A stretch of 26,261 bases of DNA from the NCBI GenBank assembly GCA_035696365.1, contig DASRQS010000089.1, positions 1 through 26,261 of the forward strand, read 5' to 3'. Below, in pieces: positions 1 through 7,889 of this stretch. The notes under the pieces were generated by a model. The model had not been told where the DNA came from and did no database searches. It saw only the letters and a program-made list of their open reading frames with translations. This DNA comes from JALYLC01 sp035696365. Its GTDB lineage: Bacteria; Actinomycetota; Thermoleophilia; Gaiellales; JALYLC01. Each line of letters begins with the position of its first letter. The stretch's first letter is position 1. The position numbers were made by a program, and so were the translations under genes.

Positions 1-145
1 CGAAGCCCGCGCCCGCGTTGGTCGTCTCCTGGCCGAGCGCCGGGGCGCGCTCCAGCAGCACGACGTCCTCGACACCGCGCTCGCGCAGGTGCAGGGCGAC
101 GCAGGAGCCGAGGATCCCGCCGCCGATGACAACCGCGTCCGCCAT
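1..145 (-). CDS. FAD-dependent oxidoreductase, DAO-like (partial, N-terminus only)
   Basis: Only the first 48 codons lie in the window; the rest runs off the left edge. The start MADAVVIGGGILGS is a Rossmann dinucleotide-binding site: the GxGxxG pattern is G8, G10, G13, and the acidic residue ending the second strand is E32 in VVLLERAP. This arrangement is typical of FAD-binding D-amino-acid oxidase/glycine oxidase-like flavoproteins (family knowledge). The ATG shares its A with the TGA of the upstream isomerase-like gene (TGATG), so translation is probably coupled and the gene is the last visible member of the leftward operon. Substrate cannot be read from this fragment. A DAO-type enzyme alongside an amino-acid-type permease hints that an amino compound may enter the pathway, but that is inference. 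Confidence 0.8.
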   Translation of the reverse strand, partial: MADAVVIGGGILGSCVALHLRERGVEDVVLLERAPALGQETTNAGAGF

Positions 146-1494
146 CAGGTCGTGACCTGCTCGATGCCGAGCAGGCCGCACAGTGATTGCAGTGCCGGTA
201 CGTGATCTCCGAAGGCGGCGGCGCAATGCTGCGACAGCACCTGATCGAGCAGCGCTCGCACCCCGCCGTCGGGGACGAAGCGCACGCTCGGCAGAGCGCC
301 CGGGACGCTCAGCTCCTCCCACTCCGGCGGCGGGAGCGCCTCGCCCGCCGCGATGTGCATGCGATACCCGCTGCCGCTCTCCGCGAGCGCCGCGGTCGTG
401 AGCCGGCCGCTGCGCAGGCGCGAGCTGTGGGCGATGCCGTCGAGCTCTCCCGTGATCACGTTGCCGACGGGCTTGATCTGCGGCGCGCCCTCGATCAGCT
501 GCTCCGGCACGAAGCCGTCGACGCCGAGCAGCGCCCAATCCTGCGCATGCTCGTAGTGCTCGAGGAACGTGACGTGCTCGGCGGAGCTGAACTTCAGCAT
601 CAGCTGGCCCGCGAGGGTCAGGATGTCGTTCTCGTCGGCGTAGGGGATGCCCGCCGTCGCAACGAGCGAGGACGGCATGTTGTGCGTGACGCCGAGCAGG
701 CGCGACACGCCCTCGACGGTCTTGAAACCGACGGCGTCGAGGTCGTATTCGCGCACCAGCTCGAGCGTCGCGAGGTACAGCCGGACGCACCGCTGCACGA
801 CGCCCGCGTCCGGCACGCCCGCCGGGTACTCCCAGCCGGCGCTCACCCGCTCGGCCTCGGCGGCGACCAGCTCGTCGCTCAGCGCGGCCGCCGCACGCTC
901 CAGCTGGAGCAGGTCGATGCCCTCGACCTCGGGCCCGATCGTCCCGCGCAGCTGGGTGACGTCGACGGCCGTCGTGAAGAGGCCCATGTCGTGCCAGCCG
1001 ATCACGCCGATGCGCGCGCTGCGCAGACGCCGCGCGGCGCGCGCCGCCTGGCCGAACGCGACGATGCCGGCGGTGTCCATCGGCGTGTCCGGCCCGTTGA
1101 ACAGGTAGGCATGGCGCACGCCCCAGCGCTCGAGCGGGTAGCGCAGCGCGGTGGATCCCGCGCCCGCCGCCGGCGAGACAAGGAGCCCGTCCGTCGTGCG
1201 CCCGCCATAGCTGTAGAGCACGACAGGCCGATCGCGCAGCGCGAGCAGCACGCGCGTGGCCGAGCGCGCGTCCACCCAGTTGATGACGTTGGCGATCAGG
1301 AAGTCCCACTCGCCGGACGCGAGCTCCGCGAGCGCGCGCTCCTCGTCCCCGGCCGCCACCACGAGGCCGGTGCGGATCAGGTCGATGCCCGCCGCGTCCA
1401 GCTCGGCCTCGGCGCGGGCGGTGGTCTCCCGCAGCGCATCCTGGTCGTAGAAGCTCGACCCGAACGGCACGTAGCCGGCCTTCAGCCGCTCCAC
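145..1494 (-). CDS. L-fucose/L-arabinose isomerase-like protein
   Basis: The 449-residue product resembles the L-fucose/L-arabinose isomerase fold family. There is a Rossmann-like N-terminal half (GYVPFGSSFY, then a conserved GVIGWHDMG stretch near the middle). A C-terminal half carries FKTVEGVSRLLGVTHNMPSS followed by GIPYADENDILTLAGQLML, comparable to the small acidic metal-binding segments of that family. Family members interconvert aldoses and ketoses, but many relatives are uncharacterised. I chose a GTG start at 1494 because it gives the natural N-terminus MERLKAGYVPFG, lies 13 bases after the upstream stop, and has a purine-rich GAGAAG in front; a longer frame to 1560 would overlap the upstream gene. 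The stop overlaps the next gene as TGATG. Class is fairly sure, substrate unknown. Confidence 0.75.
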   Translation of the reverse strand: MERLKAGYVPFGSSFYDQDALRETTARAEAELDAAGIDLIRTGLVVAAGDEERALAELASGEWDFLIANVINWVDARSATRVLLALRDRPVVLYSYGGRTTDGLLVSPAAGAGSTALRYPLERWGVRHAYLFNGPDTPMDTAGIVAFGQAARAARRLRSARIGVIGWHDMGLFTTAVDVTQLRGTIGPEVEGIDLLQLERAAAALSDELVAAEAERVSAGWEYPAGVPDAGVVQRCVRLYLATLELVREYDLDAVGFKTVEGVSRLLGVTHNMPSSLVATAGIPYADENDILTLAGQLMLKFSSAEHVTFLEHYEHAQDWALLGVDGFVPEQLIEGAPQIKPVGNVITGELDGIAHSSRLRSGRLTTAALAESGSGYRMHIAAGEALPPPEWEELSVPGALPSVRFVPDGGVRALLDQVLSQHCAAAFGDHVPALQSLCGLLGIEQVTT

Positions 1495-1507
1495 GAGGAC
1501 GTTCTTC

Positions 1508-2491
1508 TCAGGCCTCGACGCTGCCGTCGGCCTGCAACCGCGAAACCGACTGCACGCCACCGTAGAGCACCGCGGTGACCTCGGTCTCGAGCACCTCGCC
1601 GGCGTTCAGGACGCGCGAGCGGCCGGCCGCCACCGCATCGGCGAGCGGGCTCGGATAGCCCGTCCAGGGCTCGACGATCGCGTGGTAGTAGCCGCGCCAG
1701 CCGCCGTAGACCATCCACAGCCAGACGACCGGGAACAGCTCGCGGTCGAAGCACAGCCCGAAGCCGCGCCGGGCCGCCGTGTCGGTCGCCGCGACCCAGC
1801 CGTCCTCGAGCTCGGTGAGGAAGTGCAGCGCGAAGCTGGCGGCGTCGGGCCCGAGCGCCTGGCGGACGTCGAGCGAGCCCATCATCGGCCAGTCGTAGGT
1901 GTCGCCGAGCTTGCCGACGGCCCCGCCGCCGCTCTCGTCGACCAACGCGTGCCGGGCGGGCACGTCGAAGCGGTGCGCCGGGGTGATCACCTGCACCGGA
2001 TGGATGCCCCAGAGGAAGTCGAAGGGCTGATACCCGGTGTTCTCCAGGCGGTAGCTCACCTTCAGCGTCGGCGATCCGCGCTCGATGCGCAGGCGGCGCG
2101 TCCAGCGCGCGGGCGTGATCGGCGTCTCGATCGTGAGCTCCAGCTCGACCGCATCCGGGCCGGACTCGACGATCTCGTACTGCGCCTCCTGCGTCCACAG
2201 CTCGCCCATGTACGGCAGCTGGTCGCCGTAGCGGTTGGGCGAGGGCGCGCCGCCGGGGAAGGCCTCGTCCCAGCCCCCCGCCCAGTGGTCGTCGAAGTTC
2301 GCGTGCAGCTCGGCGCGGTGCGGCTGGACGCGGGGCGACTTCCAGAGCAGGTCGTGGTCGCGGGCCTTGTCGATCAGGCGGTAGATGTTGCCGCCGATCT
2401 CCGGCAGCACGTCGAGGGCGAGGTGCTCGTTCTCGAGCCGGATGCACTTCAGCCCGCGGTACGTCCAGGCGTCGTCGATTCGGCACGTCAT
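1508..2491 (-). CDS. Aldose 1-epimerase/galactose mutarotase-like protein
   Basis: The 327-residue protein has the look of the galactose-mutarotase-like beta-sandwich superfamily. Its N-terminus (IRLENEHLALDVLPEIGGNIYRL) is the usual first strands, and the centre contains GGWDEAFPGG, resembling the GWDE(C/A)FP motif of mutarotase and hexose-phosphate epimerase relatives. A WGIHPVQVITP stretch supplies a candidate catalytic His. Such proteins interconvert sugar anomers or bind modified sugars, which fits a first step before sugar dehydrogenation by the neighbouring SDR. The ATG at 2491 comes one base after the SDR stop (TGACATG) and has no separate Shine-Dalgarno, so expression probably depends on translational coupling. 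It could belong to one of the uncharacterised aldose-epimerase-like DUF families. Confidence 0.7.
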   Translation of the reverse strand: MTCRIDDAWTYRGLKCIRLENEHLALDVLPEIGGNIYRLIDKARDHDLLWKSPRVQPHRAELHANFDDHWAGGWDEAFPGGAPSPNRYGDQLPYMGELWTQEAQYEIVESGPDAVELELTIETPITPARWTRRLRIERGSPTLKVSYRLENTGYQPFDFLWGIHPVQVITPAHRFDVPARHALVDESGGGAVGKLGDTYDWPMMGSLDVRQALGPDAASFALHFLTELEDGWVAATDTAARRGFGLCFDRELFPVVWLWMVYGGWRGYYHAIVEPWTGYPSPLADAVAAGRSRVLNAGEVLETEVTAVLYGGVQSVSRLQADGSVEA

Positions 2492-2492
2492 G

Positions 2493-3245
2493 TCAGTAAC
2501 ACGTCGCCAGCAGGCCGCCGTCCACCACGAGCGGCTGGCCGCTCATGAACGAGGCGTCGTCGGAAGCCAGGAAGACGACGGCGCGCGCGATCTCGCGCGG
2601 CTGGGCGATGCGGCCGAGCGGGTACTCGGCGCTCACCTCGGCGCGCAACGCGGCGGGGTCGTCGGCGGTGTCGAAGTAGGCCTGCACCAGCGGCGTGTCG
2701 ATGTCGCCGGGGCAGATCGCGTTGCAGCGGATGCCGGCCGCGCCGTACTGCACGGCCGTCGCGCGCGTGATCCCGAGCACGCCTCCCTTGGCCGCGCAGT
2801 AGGCCGCGAGGATGCCGTCGCCGACCAGCGCGAGGATCGACGCGACGTTGACGATCACACCGCCGCCCGCGGGCCGCATCGTGCGCACCGCGTGCTTGCA
2901 GCCGAAGAACACGCCCTTGAGGTTCGTGCCTAGCACGCGGTCGAGCTGCTCCTCACTCGTCTCCGCGAGCTCCTCCTCGATCTGGATGGCGGCGTTGTTG
3001 ACCATCACGTCGACCCTCCCGTGCAGCTCGCTCGCCCGCGCGAGCAGTGCCTCGACGTCGGCCTCGCGGCTGACGTCGGCGTGGACGTAGGTGCCGATCG
3101 CAGCCATCGTCTCGGCGCCGCCCGTGTCCTCGACGTCGCAGCCGACGACGATCCCGCCCTCGGCCGCCAGCTCCCCTGCGATCGCGCGGCCCAGCCCCGA
3201 GGCGACGCCGGTGACGACGCACACCCGCCCGTCCAGACGGCCCAT
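2493..3245 (-). CDS. SDR-family oxidoreductase (probable sugar dehydrogenase)
   Basis: A classical 250-residue short-chain dehydrogenase. The cofactor motif TGVASGLG covers residues 12-19, and D37 after the second strand suggests preference for NAD(H). NNAA is at 83-86. The catalytic tetrad is complete: N108, S136, Y149 and K153 (YCAAK). A C-terminal PGDIDTPL and SGQPLVVDGG end the fold in the usual way. In this operon the simplest role is oxidation of a sugar to its lactone, feeding the SMP-30 lactonase made from the divergent transcript (inference). The ATG at 3245 is preceded by a strong AGGGAGG six bases upstream and overlaps the previous stop as TGATG; the open frame continues upstream but inside the neighbouring gene. 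Confidence 0.9.
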   Translation of the reverse strand: MGRLDGRVCVVTGVASGLGRAIAGELAAEGGIVVGCDVEDTGGAETMAAIGTYVHADVSREADVEALLARASELHGRVDVMVNNAAIQIEEELAETSEEQLDRVLGTNLKGVFFGCKHAVRTMRPAGGGVIVNVASILALVGDGILAAYCAAKGGVLGITRATAVQYGAAGIRCNAICPGDIDTPLVQAYFDTADDPAALRAEVSAEYPLGRIAQPREIARAVVFLASDDASFMSGQPLVVDGGLLATCY

Positions 3246-4048
3246 CAGTAGCCTCCCTGCTCGACCTCGTCGGGCTCCTCGTACCAGCGCACGCGCTCGC
3301 CGACGCGCGCTCGCGCCTTCCACTTCACCGACTTGGGCGCGTTCTCCATGGCCGCGGCGATGCCGGTCACGCGCGTCTCGATCAGGCGTTGGTCGTCCTC
3401 GCCCAGGCCGCTCTCCGGCAGCCCCTCCACCAGGCGCTCCAGGTTGATCTGCAGCGTGCGGTAGAGGCCCCAGTCGCGCGCGCAGAGATCGGCGATGCGC
3501 GCGGCGTCGATGCTCTCGACCTCGCCCGAGCCGAGCTCGTGCTCGAGCAGCACCGCGTAGGCGTCGGAGCGGTCCTTGGCGTTGAGCTTGACGATCTGCA
3601 GCTTCGTCAGCAACAAGTCGGCCAGCGGCACGGTCACGGGATCGCGATCGAGGTGCTCGCCCACGGGCAGCACGTGGCACATCTCGAACGTGTTCACGAA
3701 GACGTCGAGCTGGCGGTCGTTGGGCTCGTCGTAGAAGAGCATGCGCCGCGCGCCGTGCATCGCGTTGAAGGTGCGATTGGGGACGTAGCCCTGCGCCTCG
3801 AGGAACTCGCCGGCACGTCTGCCCTCACCCTTGCCCGTGACCACGTCGATGTCGCGTATCTCGCGCGCGAAGGCCGGGTTGAGCTCGCCCTGGACGTGCA
3901 ACCGGACGGCCACGCCGCCGATCAGCCGCAGGCGGATGCCCTGCTCGTCGGCCGCCGCGAGGAGCCGTCGCGCCTCGTCGGCGACGTCGGGCAGGATCGG
4001 GGACGTCACGCGGGCGAAACCGGCGTCATGCAGCGGGAGTGTATCCAC
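3245..4048 (-). CDS. Nucleotidyltransferase-fold protein (AbiEii/MNT-like)
   Basis: The 267-residue protein shows the pattern of minimal nucleotidyltransferase folds: G44-G45 in LIGGVAVRLH, then D66 and D68 in RDIDVV, and a third acidic residue D115 in QLDVFV. A helix-rich segment LADLLLTKLQIVKLNAKDRSDAYALL-type follows, as in AbiEii/kanamycin-nucleotidyltransferase-like families. These usually transfer NMP groups to proteins, RNA or small molecules, but the target here is unknown. It starts at GTG 4048 with AGGGG just upstream, 16 bases after the metallophosphoesterase stop, and its stop overlaps the SDR start. No toxin or antitoxin partner of recognisable type is adjacent, so an abortive-infection role is not supported. 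Confidence 0.65.
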   Translation of the reverse strand: MDTLPLHDAGFARVTSPILPDVADEARRLLAAADEQGIRLRLIGGVAVRLHVQGELNPAFAREIRDIDVVTGKGEGRRAGEFLEAQGYVPNRTFNAMHGARRMLFYDEPNDRQLDVFVNTFEMCHVLPVGEHLDRDPVTVPLADLLLTKLQIVKLNAKDRSDAYAVLLEHELGSGEVESIDAARIADLCARDWGLYRTLQINLERLVEGLPESGLGEDDQRLIETRVTGIAAAMENAPKSVKWKARARVGERVRWYEEPDEVEQGGY

Positions 4049-4064
4049 GACCCCTGAATGGCCT

Positions 4065-5051
4065 TCAGCCCGTCACGAACTGGTGGCGGGCGTTCTCGCC
4101 GTTGAGGTTGATCAGGCAACCGGCGATGCGGCCCGTGTGGTAATCGCTGCCCGGATTGACGCAGAGCGTGCGCCCGATGCGCGTGGCGCCGGCCGACTCG
4201 TGGATGTGCCCGTGCAGCGCCGCAATCGGCTGGTAGCGCTCGATCGCCTCGCGTACCGCGGTCGAGCCCACCGGGATCATGTGCGGCTCCTTGCCCACGA
4301 GCACCATGTGGAAGTCCGAGTCGAGCTCGGCGGCGGTGTCGAGGCCCGAGTCGTAGGGCGGTACGTGCAGGTTGAAGATGCAGCGGGAGAGGTCGTCGAC
4401 CTGCGTCGCGAGCGCCTCGATGCGGCGGAGCAGCTCGTCCTCGTCGAGCTCGCGCGGCGAGTCCCAGGGCGTGCGGTTCGAGTAGCCGAGCGAGAGCATC
4501 GTGTAGCCGTCGAACTCGACGATGCGCTCGTCGCAGGCCTGCACGTGCTTCGAGGCCCGGAGCTGCTCCTCGAGACTCGTCGGGTCGTCGTTGCCGGGCA
4601 TGACGAAGCAGGGGATGCCGGACTCGCCCAGTCGCTCGTCGGCGACGTCGAGCCAGCGCGAGAACGTGTTGAGCATGACGCCCTCGAACCAGCGCTCGCG
4701 CTCCTCCTCGGGGAGGTCGGAGATCTGCCCGACCTCCTCCGCCGTGGTGCGGTACGGGTACATGCCGTTGCCGCGGATGCGGCGCTCGAGCCTCGCCAGA
4801 TCCGCCTCGCTCTCGGCGCGCTCCGTGCGTCCGAAGAGCTGCCCGGTGAAGACTCCCTCGGGATCCTCGACCAGTGGGATGACCATCTTGCCGGTGACGT
4901 CGCCGCCCATCACGAGCACCTGCGCCTTGTAGTGCTTGGGCGCGTTCAGGAACTTCAGCCACAGCACTTCCGTCCCGTGGATGTCGCTCGCGTAATAGAG
5001 GCGGAGGGGGGCATCGCCGCCCCCCTCCGCCTTGCGTCGCCGGAAGACCAC
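4065..5051 (-). CDS. Calcineurin-like metallophosphoesterase (COG2129-like)
   Basis: All binuclear-metal motifs of the calcineurin-like phosphoesterase superfamily are present in this 328-residue protein: D23-I-H25 (SDIHG), G50-D51 (GGDVTGK), G153-N154-D155, H229 in FNLHVPPYDSG, and G281-H282-I-H284 (HGHIHES), ending with NPGS. The GGDVTGK and YKAQVLVMGGD context resembles the Icc-related predicted phosphoesterases of COG2129. No signal peptide is visible, so it is probably cytoplasmic, acting on a phosphomonoester or phosphodiester. GTG at 5051 is the start, two bases after the permease stop, so it is the second gene of the operon. Its link to sugar catabolism is unclear; clearing a phosphorylated by-product or a nucleotide signal are possibilities only. 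Confidence 0.85.
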   Translation of the reverse strand: MVFRRRKAEGGGDAPLRLYYASDIHGTEVLWLKFLNAPKHYKAQVLVMGGDVTGKMVIPLVEDPEGVFTGQLFGRTERAESEADLARLERRIRGNGMYPYRTTAEEVGQISDLPEEERERWFEGVMLNTFSRWLDVADERLGESGIPCFVMPGNDDPTSLEEQLRASKHVQACDERIVEFDGYTMLSLGYSNRTPWDSPRELDEDELLRRIEALATQVDDLSRCIFNLHVPPYDSGLDTAAELDSDFHMVLVGKEPHMIPVGSTAVREAIERYQPIAALHGHIHESAGATRIGRTLCVNPGSDYHTGRIAGCLINLNGENARHQFVTG

Positions 5052-5053
5052 GC

Positions 5054-6718
5054 CTATTCGGGCGGGATCTCGAGGTAGTTGAGCGAGAGGTCGATGCCCT
5101 GCGACTTACGCACGGCGCTTGCGATGTAGTAGATGAGCGCCCCGGCGATCAGGCAGCACGCGATCAGCGAGAGGCCGCCGTTGCCCGGGGTCGTGAAGAG
5201 CTGGTCGGCCACGCTCTTGCCCGCGTTCGGCAGGCCGAGCTTCGCGTAGGCGAACCAGAGCCAGCCGCCGAACAGGCCGGCCAGGATCGAGCCGACGCCG
5301 AAGATCGCCATCAAGGGCACGCCCAGGACGCTGATGTTCGAGACCGACGCCTCGTAGGCGGCCTTCTTGCGGTACGGGAACAGGATCGCCCCGATGCCGA
5401 CGAGGATGAAGACCGGGAAGCCCACGACCGTCGAGAGCGCGATGTACTTGAAGAAGCTCGTCGTGTAGGCCGCGGCGTAGAGCGACGGGATCGAGATGAG
5501 CCCGACGAGCGCGAGCGAGACGACGGGCGTGTGCGTGCGCGGATTGATCGCCGCGAGCTTCTCGGGGATCACCTGGTCGAACGACCACGCGAACAGCGCC
5601 CGCACGGGCTGCACGATCTGGATGTAGACGATCAGCGGAGCCCAGCAGAGGAACGTGATCCCCAGGAAGGCCACGAAGATCGTGTTGGTGTGGATCGCGG
5701 CGACGAGCGTGATCCACCAGGGCGCGTTCGGCAGCGTGTAGACCGTAGGATCGCCGGAGACGCCGTTGACCGCGGTCAGGAACTGCTGGCCGACGGTGTG
5801 GTAGAGCAGGACGACCATCAGCGCGATCGAGCCGAAGGTGATCGCGAGGCCCGACAGCATCGAGTACCAGTTGCTGCGGGTGCCGGCCGAGCGGATCTCG
5901 CCGGCCAGGTTCGTCGAGAACCACACCCAGACGCCGAACGCGATGATCGCGCCCGAGGCCACGACGGTGTTGTGCCAGTCGGTCCCGCCGCCCGTGACGA
6001 CGCCCGCCGCATTCGCCTTGGTGATGAAGTAGTGGTAGGTGTCGGGCTGCTTCGTGAAGGGCCGCGCGTAGTCGTTGTACGACTTGATGAACTCGCTGCG
6101 CGACGTGAACAGGAGCGTCAGGCCGGCGACCACGAAGCCGGCCATCGCGAGGCCGAACAGCCAGAGCTGGATGCGCATCATCAGGCGCGTGCCGTACATC
6201 ATGATCGCGACCAGCGCGACCACGAGGATGATGCCGACGATCATGTCGCCGGGCTTGTCGGCGATCGTCGTGCCCCAGCTCTGGAGACGAGAGGAGTCCG
6301 CCGCGACGCCGACCATCGTCAGCATCGGGCCGAGGCAGACCTTGGCCGCGAAGACGCCCCAGTAGCCCAGCGCCAGGATCGACGATGCGCCGATCAGGAT
6401 GCTGGAGCCGATCGCCAGCGCCGGATGCACCGAGCGCGAGACGAGGATGTAGTCGGCGCCCGAGCGGGGCATGATCTGCGAAAGAAGGCCGAACGCTCCC
6501 GAGATCAGGAACGAGCAGACGACCGTGATACCGATCGCGGCGTAGATGTTGACGCCGGAGAAGGTCGACAGGATCCAGAAGATCGAGACGGCCATGACCA
6601 GCCCCGGGCAGGCTGGCAGCACATTGAAGATGACGGCATCGCGCACCTTGATGTCGCGAACGAGCCCGGTTGCTTTGCGCGCGAAGTGCGCCTGGGGAGC
6701 TGCCGGTCGTTCTGCCAT
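5054..6718 (-). CDS. APC-superfamily permease
   Basis: A 554-residue integral membrane protein with roughly twelve hydrophobic segments. The short cytoplasmic segment FAWSFDQVIPEKLAAINPRTHTP, here residues near 370-392, matches the loop signature of amino acid-polyamine-organocation permeases (F-AxxRDxxxP...NxRTxTP). The first segment contains an unwound-helix-like region (NVLPACPGL). Members import amino acids, polyamines or related organic cations by proton or sodium coupling, yet here the gene leads a sugar-acid operon. Either the permease takes an organic acid or amino sugar, or the pathway substrate is not a simple sugar. ATG 6718 is preceded by AAGGGGTG. A strong promoter lies 60-90 bases upstream, with an operator-like palindrome between them. 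Confidence 0.88.
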   Translation of the reverse strand: MAERPAAPQAHFARKATGLVRDIKVRDAVIFNVLPACPGLVMAVSIFWILSTFSGVNIYAAIGITVVCSFLISGAFGLLSQIMPRSGADYILVSRSVHPALAIGSSILIGASSILALGYWGVFAAKVCLGPMLTMVGVAADSSRLQSWGTTIADKPGDMIVGIILVVALVAIMMYGTRLMMRIQLWLFGLAMAGFVVAGLTLLFTSRSEFIKSYNDYARPFTKQPDTYHYFITKANAAGVVTGGGTDWHNTVVASGAIIAFGVWVWFSTNLAGEIRSAGTRSNWYSMLSGLAITFGSIALMVVLLYHTVGQQFLTAVNGVSGDPTVYTLPNAPWWITLVAAIHTNTIFVAFLGITFLCWAPLIVYIQIVQPVRALFAWSFDQVIPEKLAAINPRTHTPVVSLALVGLISIPSLYAAAYTTSFFKYIALSTVVGFPVFILVGIGAILFPYRKKAAYEASVSNISVLGVPLMAIFGVGSILAGLFGGWLWFAYAKLGLPNAGKSVADQLFTTPGNGGLSLIACCLIAGALIYYIASAVRKSQGIDLSLNYLEIPPE

Positions 6719-6751
6719 TCGATCACCCCTTTGCTTGACGTTCCCGGTGCT

Positions 6752-6765
6752 CTTTATCGTTCAAG
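6752..6765. promoter_or_regulatory. Operator-like palindrome, copy 2 (leftward promoter)
   Basis: CTTTATCGTTCAAG is an imperfect 14-bp palindrome that matches the perfect palindrome at 6854-6867 at 12 of 14 positions. It sits about 10-23 bases downstream of the predicted start of the leftward transcript, a position suited to repression by roadblock. The centre is CG, as in many LacI/GalR-type operators (family knowledge; regulator not in window). Confidence 0.6.
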
Positions 6766-6780
6766 CTCTCGGGTCGGCCG

Positions 6781-6808
6781 AGTATATTCCTGCCCCCGTG
6801 CGTGTCAA
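6781..6808 (-). promoter_or_regulatory. Sigma70-type promoter of the leftward operon
   Basis: Read on the minus strand, TTGACA (6803-6808) and TATACT (6781-6786) are separated by 16 bases. Both hexamers are near consensus, unusual in DNA this GC-rich. Predicted transcription start is near 6774, giving a leader of about 56 bases before the permease ATG at 6718. Confidence 0.75.
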
Positions 6809-6819
6809 GTGGCGGCGGG

Positions 6820-6848
6820 TTGCATCGCTCCCCGGACGGCGCTAGAGT
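6820..6848 (+). promoter_or_regulatory. Promoter of the rightward dehydratase-lactonase-lyase operon
   Basis: TTGCAT (6820-6825) and TAGAGT (6843-6848) are spaced by 17 bases; TAGAGT is a common -10 form in high-GC Gram-positives. Predicted start is near 6855, at the first bases of the palindrome at 6854-6867, leaving about 39 bases of leader before ATG 6894. Confidence 0.6.
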
Positions 6849-6853
6849 CGCCG

Positions 6854-6867
6854 CTTGATCGATCAAG
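6854..6867. promoter_or_regulatory. Operator-like perfect palindrome, copy 1 (rightward promoter)
   Basis: CTTGATCGATCAAG is a perfect 14-bp palindrome covering the predicted +1 of the rightward promoter. With copy 2 at 6752-6765 it gives each divergent promoter its own site, 102 bp apart centre to centre, or about 9.7 helical turns. This could allow looping between two bound regulators. Binding protein unknown. Confidence 0.65.
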
Positions 6868-6893
6868 TGCGCACCTTGGGAGCGACCGCCGCG

Positions 6894-7889
6894 ATGCTGC
6901 AGTTCGCCGAGTACTTCAATCCGAGACCGATCGAGTTCTGGCAGGTCGTCCGCCAGGTGGGCGTCGACGCCGTGATCTCCGAGCTCGAGGACTCGCCCGA
7001 CGGCAGGCACGACAACACGGGGGACAAGCCCTGGGATCTGCGGCCGCTGGCACGCGCGCAGGAGCGCTACGAGAGCGCCGGCCTGCGCCTCGCCGGCATC
7101 GAGGACTGGCCGCCCATGGATCGCGCCCGCCTCGGCCTGACGGGGCGCGACGAGGAGATCGGGCACTTCTGCACGCTCATCCGCAACATGGGCCGGCTCG
7201 GCATTCCGATGCTCTGTTACAACTGGATGGCCTGCGTCAACTGGACGCGCACGACGGTCTCGGCGCGCGGCCGCGGCGGCGCGCTGGTCACCGGCTTCCG
7301 GCTGGCCGACATGCAGGACGCGCCGACCTGGGCCGGCGACGTGCCGGCCGAGCAGCTCTGGGACGCCTTCGAGTACTTCCTCAGGCAGGTCGTCCCCGTG
7401 GCCGAGAAGGCGGGTGTGCGGCTCGCCCTGCACCCCGACGATCCGCCCATCCCGCTGCTGCGCGGCGTGAGCCGCATCATGATCAGCGTCGAGGCCTTCG
7501 AGCGCGTGCTCTCACTCGCCGACAGCGAGGCCAACGCCATCTGCCTCTGCCAGGGCAACTTCACGCTCTTCTGCGACGACATGCCCGCCGTGATCCGGCG
7601 CTTCGGCGGCGAGGGGCGGATCGCGTTCGGTCACTTCCGCGACGTGCGCGGCACGGCGACCGACTTCGTGGAGACGTTCCACGACGAGGGCAAGACCGAC
7701 ATGCTCGCCTGCATGGAGGCCTGGCACGACTTCGACTTCGACGGCGTGCTGCGGCCCGACCACGTGCCGACGCTGGCCGGGGAGCCGAACGACGACCCGT
7801 CCTACGCGCTGCAGGCGCGGCTGCATGCGATCGGCTACATGCAGGGGCTGCGCGAGGCCGCGGCGGCCAAGCGGGAGGCGGCCGCATGA
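6894..7889 (+). CDS. Mannonate dehydratase-family protein (UxuA-like)
   Basis: The 331-residue TIM-barrel protein carries the UxuA family landmarks: HPDDPP at 180-185, a metal-ligand-type Cys at C219 (CLCQG), HFRDVRG at 247-253, FHDEG at 262-266 and RPDH ending at H290. UxuA dehydrates D-mannonate to 2-keto-3-deoxygluconate, but the family includes members acting on other sugar acids, and here the Cys is followed by QG rather than the usual TGS-type stretch. I chose ATG 6894 (MLQFAEYF), with GGGAG eleven bases upstream; in-frame TTG and GTG codons further upstream lie inside the operator and are less likely. The stop overlaps the next start as ATGA. It heads the rightward operon. Confidence 0.82.
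   Translation: MLQFAEYFNPRPIEFWQVVRQVGVDAVISELEDSPDGRHDNTGDKPWDLRPLARAQERYESAGLRLAGIEDWPPMDRARLGLTGRDEEIGHFCTLIRNMGRLGIPMLCYNWMACVNWTRTTVSARGRGGALVTGFRLADMQDAPTWAGDVPAEQLWDAFEYFLRQVVPVAEKAGVRLALHPDDPPIPLLRGVSRIMISVEAFERVLSLADSEANAICLCQGNFTLFCDDMPAVIRRFGGEGRIAFGHFRDVRGTATDFVETFHDEGKTDMLACMEAWHDFDFDGVLRPDHVPTLAGEPNDDPSYALQARLHAIGYMQGLREAAAAKREAAA

Noticed and set aside
3245..4048. Toxin-antitoxin or abortive-infection system based on the AbiEii-like protein
   Set aside because: No antitoxin-like partner is adjacent and the gene is embedded in a metabolic operon with coupled starts.
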